This document shows, piece after piece, positions 35,933 to 41,770 of a stretch of DNA of 41,770 nt (within the stretch, counting starts at the first letter, position 1; every line of letters starts with the position of its first letter). Source of the DNA: an uncultured bacterium (lineage in GTDB: Bacteria; Muiribacteriota; Ozemobacteria; Ozemobacterales; Ozemobacteraceae); the NCBI GenBank assembly GCA_946407375.1, contig CAMJNS010000011.1, positions 1-41,770 of the forward strand, given 5' to 3'. Both the position numbers and the translations under genes were made by a program. The notes below the pieces were generated by a model, which worked only from the letters and a program-made list of their open reading frames with translations, had not been told where the DNA came from and did no database searches.

Positions 35933-35959
35933 ATTAAACTATTCTAGATTCAATGTCAA
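35931..35959 (-). promoter_or_regulatory. cysK promoter
   Basis: Minus strand TTGACA (perfect -35), 17-bp spacer, TAATAT (-10). The -10 shares two bases with the operator at 35908-35932. Confidence 0.8.
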
Positions 35960-36027
35960 AGTATTTTGTGTTAAAATAAAGAAACGATTTTATAGATTAA
36001 CCAATTCTAATTCCAGGAGTAATAAAT

Positions 36028-36429
36028 ATGATTTCTACCAGAGGAAGATACGCATTAAGAGTTATGGTGGATTTGGCAGAATTAGATGAAGGTAATTATA
36101 TTTCCTTGAAAACAATTGCAGAAAGACAGGATATTTCCCTTAAATATTTGGAAAGAATTATTCCTTCATTAAAAAAAGCTGGGTTAATAGAAGGAATACA
36201 AGGGAAAAACGGCGGATACCGCCTTTGTAAAAATCCAAAAAAATATACAGTTGGTGAAATTCTAAGAGTAACAGAAAATGATTTGGCTCCAGTTGCTTGT
36301 TTAGCCAAAGGAGCAGAAAAATGTCCTAGAAAGAGCCAATGCAGAACTATAAAAATGTGGGAGGACTACCAGAAACTAACTAATGATTTTTTCGGAAGTA
36401 TAACCCTAGACTCACTTTGCAATAAATAA
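36028..36429 (+). CDS. Rrf2-family transcriptional regulator (IscR/CymR-like)
   Basis: The 133-residue protein has an N-terminal winged helix: MISTRGRYALRVMVDLAE, ISLKTIAERQDISLKYLERII as the helix-turn-helix, then GIQGKNGGYRL as the wing. Three cysteines in CLAKGAEKCPRKSQC occupy the Fe-S ligand region of IscR (C-x7-C-x5-C here). A cluster-binding regulator is therefore more likely than a CymR type, which lacks them. RBS AGGAG is nine bases upstream. It is divergent from cysK and a TG-T-TAAAAT extended -10 lies at about 35969-35977, so the shared operator may also autoregulate it. Confidence 0.92.
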   Translation: MISTRGRYALRVMVDLAELDEGNYISLKTIAERQDISLKYLERIIPSLKKAGLIEGIQGKNGGYRLCKNPKKYTVGEILRVTENDLAPVACLAKGAEKCPRKSQCRTIKMWEDYQKLTNDFFGSITLDSLCNK

Positions 36430-36458
36430 TCCAGTATTCCACCCACATCAATTTATTA

Positions 36459-37310
36459 TTAATTTATTGGAACCAAGGCAACTCTGAAACCAACATATTC
36501 ATATTGGCTTTCAGGATAATAGTAGCATCTAGCTGCTGAGCGGCATCCGCAATTATCGTTCCCGTAGCTTCCGCCTCTGAACATTGTAATTAAGTTTTCA
36601 GCATTGTTGCAAACAGGATCTGTTACTTCTGTATCAGGATACCAGTTGTAATAATCCTTTACCCATTCCCAAACGTTGCCGTGCATATCGTAAATACCCC
36701 AGGCATTTGGCTTTTTCTGACCAACAGGATGGGTTTCATCTCTTGAGTTTTTGTCATACCAAGCGACTTCATCGACATTTGGGCAGGCTTCGTTTCTAGA
36801 AGTTATGTTCTTTCCACTATTTAAGGAAGTAGTTGTTCCAGCTCTGCAAGCATATTCCCATTGTGCTTCTGTCGGCAAGTCGAATTTATAGCCTGCTGGA
36901 ATATATTTTTCATATTTCATGTTCAGAATTTCGCAAAAATCCTGTGCTTCTTTCCAACTGACTTTTTCTACAGGTTTTGAAGTGCCTTTAAAATGAGAAG
37001 GATTATAACCTATTATGGCTTCATACTGTTTTTGAGTAATTTCGTATTTGCTTATTTTAAAAGGTTTGGAAATATTAACCTTATGATAAATTTCATCGGT
37101 ATATTTGCCAATTTCGTTTTCTGGACTGCCCATCATAAAGCTTCCAGCGGGACAGTCAACCATTTCAAGATTAATTTCTTTTATAGTGAAAAGCTGTTTT
37201 GTAGTGTTTTTCTTTGATTTGTTCTTTTTTGGAGGATTTGCAGCATTTGCAACAACAGAAGAAAAAATAAAACCAGATAAAAAAAGAGCCAAAAATTTAT
37301 TAATTTTCAT
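36459..37310 (-). CDS. Secreted SUMF1/FGE-like domain protein
   Basis: I choose ATG 37308-37310 (MKINKFLALFLSGFIFSSVVANA; 283 residues), with GGA seven bases upstream; the in-frame ATG 12 bp further up has AGG too close to it. A signal peptide precedes a Lys-rich linker and a sulfatase-modifying-factor fold: MVDCPAGSFMMGSPENE, EITQKQYEAI, PVEKVSWKEAQDFC, LPTEAQWEYACRAGT, DMHGNVWEWVKDYY, MFRGGSYGNDNCGCRSAAR, ending VGFRVALVPIN. True formylglycine-generating enzymes have a Cys pair five residues apart after GGSY; here the cysteines are CGC. This is probably a non-catalytic or differently acting C-type-lectin-like domain. It converges on the Rrf2 gene. Confidence 0.88.
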   Translation of the reverse strand: MKINKFLALFLSGFIFSSVVANAANPPKKNKSKKNTTKQLFTIKEINLEMVDCPAGSFMMGSPENEIGKYTDEIYHKVNISKPFKISKYEITQKQYEAIIGYNPSHFKGTSKPVEKVSWKEAQDFCEILNMKYEKYIPAGYKFDLPTEAQWEYACRAGTTTSLNSGKNITSRNEACPNVDEVAWYDKNSRDETHPVGQKKPNAWGIYDMHGNVWEWVKDYYNWYPDTEVTDPVCNNAENLITMFRGGSYGNDNCGCRSAARCYYYPESQYEYVGFRVALVPIN

Positions 37311-37467
37311 GAAAATTTCCATCCTGTCTCGAGGTTTTTATTGATTTAAGCATTCCGACTGTAACGGCTGCGGACCAGCGAGCGGTTTTCACGCTTCTTC
37401 CCTTAAATCTAGACTAAAACTATCACAATAAACTATAAAAGTGAATCTTTTTGAATCCTGTTTTTCA

Positions 37468-37553
37468 GTTGTGCCCTTTCGGACACGATATTTCTTAAAA
37501 AGTGAGCGTAAGCTCACTACAAAAATAACCTAGGATATCGAAGACACCCTAGG
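37468..37553. repeat. Cluster of small hairpins left of the MITE
   Basis: GTTGTGCCCTTTCGGACACG (37468-37487) has a same-orientation relative at 40157. AGTGAGC-GTAA-GCTCACT (37501-37518) is a perfect 7-bp stem. CCTAGG...CCTAGG (37529-37553) recalls the CCTAGGG hairpin at 40123. This is gene-free accessory-type DNA. Confidence 0.55.
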
Positions 37554-37590
37554 TTTAGTCTCTCTAGTATATTTTCGTCCGACAGGAAGC

Positions 37591-37803
37591 TGTCTAAAAA
37601 CTAGGTTTTTGCATTAAATTTTAACTGGATCGCCACGGTTCTTTCAGAACCTCGCGATGACGTATATATACTCTGAAACTAGTCATAATCGTCATTGCGA
37701 GCGATAGCGTGGCGTTGCTGAAAGCAAAACGAAGTCCATCTAGAAAAACAAAAACATATATTTAGGTTATTCTAATTTTATTAGTAAATTGAGTTTTTAG
37801 ACA
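37591..37803 (+). mobile_element. 213-bp MITE-like element, left copy
   Basis: It starts TGTCTAAAAACT and ends AGTTTTTAGACA (perfect 12-bp terminal inverted repeats), with no coding capacity. Internally it has the palindrome GGTTCTTTCAGAACC and a GTCATTGCGAGC...GTGGCGTTGCTGAAAGC segment. The flanks both contain TCCGACAGGA (37578-37587 and 37807-37816), each three bases from the element end, which may be a 10-bp target duplication. The reverse complement of 39875-40087 is the same length and matches along its whole length. Confidence 0.8.
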
Positions 37804-37833
37804 ACCTCCGACAGGACGATACTAAATAAAATA

Positions 37834-37870
37834 GATTGCCGCGTAATCTACAACTGCTCGCAATGACGCA
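37834..37870. repeat. Fragment of dispersed repeat
   Basis: ATTGCCGCG...CTGCTCGCAATGACGCA, related to the GTCATTGCGAG core of the MITEs; a degenerate copy just right of the left element. Confidence 0.5.
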
Positions 37871-37970
37871 TAAAAATTATTGTTAGAAATGGGTTTATTT
37901 GCTGCATAATAGTAAAAGGTATGCTTCAAAAGATTCAATAATTCCTTTTGAAATAGAAAGTGAGGCTGGT

Positions 37971-38096
37971 ATGACAGAAGTAGTAGATTGTGTTAAAAAG
38001 TCAAATTCAGACAAAGAAATGCGTGCCCGCATGGAAGACAGAGAAAACAGCCTTATAGCTCTTAGCATTATGCGTGGTAATTCAGAATTAAAATAA
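37971..38096 (+). CDS. Possible 41-residue small protein or gene remnant
   Basis: ATG 37971 has GAGG five bases upstream. The product begins MTEVVDCVKKSNSDKE, is highly charged, and ends MRGNSELK. The frame extends upstream to 37899 with coding-like codons (KRYASKDSIIPFEIE), so this may be the tail of a decayed larger gene. It lies between the left MITE and the tandem repeats. No family recognised. Confidence 0.35.
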   Translation: MTEVVDCVKKSNSDKEMRARMEDRENSLIALSIMRGNSELK

Positions 38097-38174
38097 TTGT
38101 AATTGGTAAATATTGTAGTTATTGTTCCAGAAATACAGTAAGTAAGCTCAAGAGAAACAATTTAGCGACAAATC

Positions 38175-38475
38175 AGTGACATTTTTAGAGACAAAAGTGA
38201 TATAAATATCACTATTAATGTCACCAATAATAATTGGTTCAAAATTTCATTAAGACGATTTATAAGGCTTAATGCAATCTATAAAGATGAAATTATTAGT
38301 GACATTTTAGAGACAAAATCAGTGACATTTCAGTGACAAAATTAGATATAAATGTCACTATTAATAACTCGATTCAAAATAGCATTAAGAAGCTCTAATA
38401 GGCTTAAAGCAATCAATAAATTTGAAATTATTAGTGACATTTTTAGAGACAAATGTTATTATGTCACTAATCTAG
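38175..38475. repeat. Imperfect tandem repeats with GTGAC/GTCAC sites
   Basis: About 2.3 copies of a 123-135-bp unit beginning AGTGACATTTTTAGAGACAAA at 38175, 38298 and 38433 and ending GAAATTATT. GTGAC or GTCAC occurs at 38176, 38220, 38299, 38322, 38333, 38354, 38434 and 38463, and GTGATAT-AA-ATATCAC at 38197. The last site is 24 bp before the next start codon, consistent with operators of the downstream regulator. This fills the gene-free gap 38097-38490. Confidence 0.75.
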
Positions 38476-38490
38476 TTGGAGATATTTATA

Positions 38491-39840
38491 ATGAATCTTG
38501 GAATAGAATCAGAAATACTTGAGTTTAAGAAAACAACAGGTGAAATAAATAAAGCAGTAGACAATATAGCTAGTATGCTTAATAAACATGGTCATGGAAC
38601 TTTATTCTTTGGGATTTCACCAAATGGAGAAGTTATAGGTCAAACCATAAGTTCATCAACACTTGATGATGTTGCAAGAAAAATAAAAGAAGCAATCCGT
38701 CCCATGATTTTTCCAGAAATAAAAACAGAAGAAATAGATGGCAAAAAGGTTATTCGCATTGATTTCTCTGGCAATGAAAAGCCTTATTCCTCATTTGGTC
38801 GTTACTATAAAAGAGTATTCGATAGAACAGAAGAAATGACCCCAGAAGAATTGAAAAGAATGATGGCTATTACAGACAATTCTTCATATTGGGAAAACAA
38901 TTTAACCAAATACGGGCTAGAATCGCTAGATAAAAATGCACTGAAAAATTATTATTCCAAAGCAATCTCATGTGGTCGACTTGACCCATTGTTAGAATAC
39001 AACGAAGAAGAACTTCTTACTGGCTTAGGTCTATATGAAAACGGAAAACTTACAAATGCTGGCTATTATCTATTTTCTTCAAATAAGCCAGTTGTTTTAA
39101 AATTAGCAGTTTATCTGACAGACGAACGAATAAATTTCTCTGATATAGCAAGAATAGAAGACAATATTTATAATTTAATTGGGAAAAGCTTTTCTTATGT
39201 GAAAGAACATATAAATTGGAGAGTTCAAAAAGGGAGTGACACATCTAGAATTGAAAAACCTGAGATACCTATAGAAGCATTAAGAGAAATTATTGTTAAT
39301 TCCTTTGCCCATGCTGACTATAGAGCTATTACAGAAAACGAAATAGACATTACTCCTACACAGATAGAAGTTTATAACCCAGGTGAATTTCCATCGAATT
39401 TAACGCCACAAATGTTTGCTGATCATCATTTAAAATCTATGCCTAGAAATAAAGTCATATTAAATACTCTTTATAAAAGCAAAGATGTAGAAGTTTTTGG
39501 AAGCGGATTAAAAAAGGTATTTGCTTATTGCAAACTTGCAGACATAAAAATTGATTACCGTTCTGATAATGGTGGATTCTCATTTATATTTTTTAGATAC
39601 GAAAACAATAAAAATGTCACACCAAATGTCAATGATAAAACTTCGAATAAAAAAATAGACACAGATAAATTAGTATTGAATTTATTAAAAGAAAACCCAA
39701 CTAAGACCAGAGAAGAATTAGCAAATGATATAGGGAAAAATATAAGAACAATTCAAAGAGCTTTAGCAAAACTATCCAAAGAAGGGAAAATAAAAAGAAT
39801 TGGTTCTGCCCGAGCTGGTTACTGGGAAGTTTTATTGTAA
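38491..39840 (+). CDS. AlbA_2/Schlafen-type ATP-binding transcriptional regulator
   Basis: I start at ATG 38491 (449 residues, MNLGIESEILEFKKTTGE), with GGAG nine bases upstream; a longer frame starts 15 bp earlier inside the RBS. The N-terminal AlbA_2 (Schlafen AAA_4-like) domain at about 8-125 has ESEILEFKK and LFFGISPNGEVIGQ. The middle holds a HATPase-like region (ALREIIVNSFAHADYRA, then EVYNPGEFPSNLTP and GSGLKKV). A C-terminal winged helix (about 390-449: ENPTKTREELANDIGKNIRTIQRALAKLSKEGKIKRIG) could bind DNA. Such genes are common in accessory DNA and near mobile elements. It lies between the inverted MITEs and behind tandem operators that it may itself bind. Confidence 0.88.
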   Translation: MNLGIESEILEFKKTTGEINKAVDNIASMLNKHGHGTLFFGISPNGEVIGQTISSSTLDDVARKIKEAIRPMIFPEIKTEEIDGKKVIRIDFSGNEKPYSSFGRYYKRVFDRTEEMTPEELKRMMAITDNSSYWENNLTKYGLESLDKNALKNYYSKAISCGRLDPLLEYNEEELLTGLGLYENGKLTNAGYYLFSSNKPVVLKLAVYLTDERINFSDIARIEDNIYNLIGKSFSYVKEHINWRVQKGSDTSRIEKPEIPIEALREIIVNSFAHADYRAITENEIDITPTQIEVYNPGEFPSNLTPQMFADHHLKSMPRNKVILNTLYKSKDVEVFGSGLKKVFAYCKLADIKIDYRSDNGGFSFIFFRYENNKNVTPNVNDKTSNKKIDTDKLVLNLLKENPTKTREELANDIGKNIRTIQRALAKLSKEGKIKRIGSARAGYWEVLL

Positions 39841-39874
39841 AATATATTATAATTTAACCGTCATTGCGAGAGGG

Positions 39875-40087
39875 TGTCTAAAAACTCAAATTACTCATAA
39901 AATCAGAACAACCTAATTATATGATTTTGTTTTTCTGGATGGACTTTGTTTTGCTTTCAGCAACGCTTCGCTATTGCTCGCGATGACGATTATGACTGGC
40001 TTAAGAGTATATATGCGTCATCGCGAGGTTCTGAAAGAACCGTGGCGATCCAGTAAAACTTTAATGTGAAAACCTAGTTTTCGGACA
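39875..40087 (-). mobile_element. 213-bp MITE-like element, right copy, inverted
   Basis: It begins TGTCTAAAAACT and ends AGTTTTCGGACA (two mismatches in the right terminal repeat). The reverse complement aligns end to end with 37591-37803, including the GGTTCTGAAAGAACC palindrome and the GCTTTCAGCAACGC segment. It has no ORF. A short GTCATTGCGAG fragment sits directly to its left (39859-39870). The gap 39841-40252 contains only this element and the hairpins to its right. Confidence 0.8.
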
Positions 40088-40122
40088 ACGTCCTTTGTGG
40101 ACGCGTTATTATTAGTGTCTAT

Positions 40123-40182
40123 ACCTAGGGCGTTTTTAATGCCCTAGGTAAATTAAGTTGTGTCTTTTCGGACACGAAATTT
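40123..40182. repeat. CCTAGGGC hairpin and GTGTC...GACAC element right of the MITE
   Basis: ACCTAGGGC-N9-GCCCTAGGT (40123-40149, perfect 9-bp arms) is followed by GTTGTGTCTTTTCGGACACG at 40157. The latter matches 37468-37487 in the same orientation. Without a T run a terminator role is weak; more likely repeat debris. Confidence 0.5.
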
Positions 40183-40252
40183 TTATACAATGCTTTTGAG
40201 TATCAAAATTTTAAAAAAATCGTCAAAATCATCCAAGTATCAATAAGTAAAC

Positions 40253-41599
40253 TTAAATAATTGGTTTATTTGCAGCTATATCGTCAGCAAGCAGGAAAAC
40301 TTCATAGAGTGGAATGGTCAGAATATCGCGTTCCTTATTGTAACCATAATTGGAAGATGAAATTTTAATTGCCGTGCTTTTAGGGTTATAACTTCTAAAT
40401 TCATCTAATGAATTTAGTTTGCCTTTGTCTTTTTTTACATCAACGGGAAGAATTTTACCATCGTTATAAAGTAAAAATTCAAATTCGTGATCGTTCTTCC
40501 CTGTCCAGTAAAACAAAGGAATACCTTTCATAACAAATTCATCTGCAACATAATTTTCATAAAAAACACCTGATAAAGTGTTACGTTTATCTTTTACAAA
40601 AAAATCAGATTGACTAACTTGGCTCTGATAAGTAAACATTCCTTCATCTGCAAGATACATTCGGAATAAACCGTTAGTCTCTTCTATTAATGGTAAGGTA
40701 ACTTTTCCTGTTTTAATTTTACTTCGATAAATCACATTGGATAATTCAAGCCACAGATAAGCATTAAAGTAGTCTCTATTAGATTTGCCCTTTTCCAACA
40801 AAGATATTTTAAAATTCTTATTTTCTTTATTTAATTGAGAAAAAATATTTTTGTAAATATTTCTAGTTTTCAATATTGTTTCATTGGAAATATTGTAGGT
40901 ATCCATATCTGCAAGGTAATTAGCATAGACTTCTTTTATCACCTTTGTAGCTTCAACATAAGATTTTTCTTCAATAAAAATATTTAAGGCTTCTGGCAAA
41001 CCGCCTATGGTTAAAAACTCATGCAATGCATCTAAGGCCAATTCGTGCTCATAAGACCTTAATGGAATTTTATTAATATAAGCATTTTTTATTATTTTTA
41101 ATAATGTTTTATTCGTGTTTAAAAGATATTCTTCAAATCCCATTGGAAAAAGGTTCATAGAGTCTATTTTACCAACTGGAAAAAGGAAATCATTTGATTC
41201 TTTATTCTCGTGCTGTCTTATTGAAAGCCTAACCAGAGAACCAGTTGCAATTACAGGTAATTGTGGATAATCCTGGCAGAAATATTTCAATGAAGATAAT
41301 ACTTCTTGGCAAATTTGAACTTCGTCAAAAATCAGAGGCAACTCGTTGGAAATCTTTTTCCCATAACGAGTTTCAATATAAGTTAAATACTCATCAGGGT
41401 TAGAGGTTGTCGAAAAGAAAGCCTTTGCATCGTTGTCTCTTTTTAAATCTATATATAGAAAATCTTTAAAGTGCTTTTGCGCAAACAGGTCTTTAACTAG
41501 ATAGGTTTTGCCAGTCTGTCTTGCACCCCACACAACAAGAGGTTTTCTTCTTTTGCTCTTATACCATTTAATGATATCTTTCTCTTTTAGGCGTTCCAT
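40253..41599 (-). CDS. AAA ATPase with DUF4143-type C-terminus
   Basis: The 448-residue protein has Walker A GARQTGKT (about residues 25-32), Walker B LPLIFDEVQ (about 88-96), a sensor segment VIATGSL near 115, then MNLFPMGFEEYL typical of the AAA_14/DUF4143 family. The C-terminal half carries the PD-(D/E)xK-like segment EFEFLLYNDGKILPVDVKKDKG near residues 378-400. Members are widespread in gut bacteria, often in many copies, and their function is not settled; a mobile or toxin-related role has been suggested. Three direct repeats at 33-bp spacing lie upstream. It probably belongs to the same accessory island as the MITE pair. Confidence 0.9.
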   Translation of the reverse strand: MERLKEKDIIKWYKSKRRKPLVVWGARQTGKTYLVKDLFAQKHFKDFLYIDLKRDNDAKAFFSTTSNPDEYLTYIETRYGKKISNELPLIFDEVQICQEVLSSLKYFCQDYPQLPVIATGSLVRLSIRQHENKESNDFLFPVGKIDSMNLFPMGFEEYLLNTNKTLLKIIKNAYINKIPLRSYEHELALDALHEFLTIGGLPEALNIFIEEKSYVEATKVIKEVYANYLADMDTYNISNETILKTRNIYKNIFSQLNKENKNFKISLLEKGKSNRDYFNAYLWLELSNVIYRSKIKTGKVTLPLIEETNGLFRMYLADEGMFTYQSQVSQSDFFVKDKRNTLSGVFYENYVADEFVMKGIPLFYWTGKNDHEFEFLLYNDGKILPVDVKKDKGKLNSLDEFRSYNPKSTAIKISSSNYGYNKERDILTIPLYEVFLLADDIAANKPII

Positions 41600-41618
41600 T
41601 AGAGTTTCCCGACTTTAG

Positions 41619-41700
41619 TTACAAGTTTTAGGACAAATTATATATTAGAATTTACAAGTTTTAGGATAAAAATTCAACAAGAATTTACAAGTTTTATGGA
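41619..41700 (-). repeat. Three direct repeats at 33-bp spacing upstream of the AAA ATPase
   Basis: TTACAAGTTTTAGGA at 41619 and 41652, and TTACAAGTTTTATGGA at 41685: exact 33-bp steps (about three helical turns), beginning 20 bp before the start codon. An operator array is plausible. The rest of the window to 41770 is AT-rich with no gene seen. Confidence 0.65.
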
Positions 41701-41770
41701 AAATTTTAACTCAAGTTGTACTAGTCAAGAAAAGTAGACACAAAAAGTTTTATTTTTAAATTTAAATTTT

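Noticed and set aside
38175..38475. CRISPR array
   Set aside because: The units are 123-135 bp, imperfect and only 2.3 copies, with no short repeat/unique spacer pattern and no cas genes.
37591..40087. Intact insertion sequence or composite transposon with transposase
   Set aside because: Neither 213-bp element nor the enclosed region encodes a transposase; only non-autonomous mobility can be suggested.
40123..40149. Rho-independent terminator at the CCTAGGGC hairpin
   Set aside because: The stem is perfect but no T run follows on either strand.

Overview
The window is AT-rich (about one third G+C by eye), gene-dense bacterial DNA using the standard bacterial code; TGA is a true stop at several ATGA stop/start overlaps. 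Prepilins, lipoprotein-like signal sequences and a secreted glycine-zipper protein suggest a diderm, probably an uncultured anaerobe of gut or similar origin. I cannot place it taxonomically from sequence alone. Weak, low-confidence leads are candidate phyla such as Riflebacteria, Elusimicrobiota or the non-photosynthetic relatives of Cyanobacteria. Both GroELs carry GPKGCYAIL where most bacteria have GPKGRNVVL, a possible lineage marker.

Bases 1-15,700 hold the most unusual content: four copies of a two-gene module. Each begins with a 270-300-residue anchored, Ser-rich, TPR-like protein. It overlaps by 4 bp (ATGA) an 860-930-residue protein with a prepilin-like N-terminus lacking Glu+5, as in GspK/PilX-type minor pilins, and a beta-rich C-terminus. 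The plus-strand copy continues into two classical prepilins resembling GspI and GspJ, giving a K-I-J pseudopilus-tip set. The first minus-strand copy also runs into a prepilin, cut by the window edge and broken by an in-frame TGA. All four modules share a similar extended -10 promoter (TATG-N-TA). Bases 15,743-17,503 encode a secreted glycine-zipper protein with its own promoter, leader repeats and terminator.

Bases 17,900-22,330 carry gdhA and two paralogous secreted TPR plus HExxH metallopeptidase genes. Bases 22,578-30,668 are one co-directional chaperone cluster: groES2-groEL2-groES1-groEL1-grpE-dnaK-dnaJ in transcription order. The two chaperonin pairs have different C-termini and different GroES mobile loops. 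No CIRCE site is visible, but a motif with exact sigma-54 -24/-12 spacing lies upstream of groES2.

Bases 31,000-37,300 carry a double-zinc-ribbon membrane protein, an unknown protein with a genomic repeat inserted in frame, cysK divergent from an Rrf2 regulator with a 25-bp operator overlapping the cysK promoter, and a secreted SUMF1-domain protein. Bases 37,300-41,770 look accessory: two 213-bp MITE-like elements in opposite orientation frame an AlbA_2/Schlafen-type regulator gene preceded by tandem GTGAC/GTCAC repeats. A DUF4143-type AAA ATPase follows, with three direct repeats at exact 33-bp spacing upstream. Short palindromic repeats are scattered throughout, one of them inside a coding region. 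No rRNA, tRNA, CRISPR array or transposase gene was seen.
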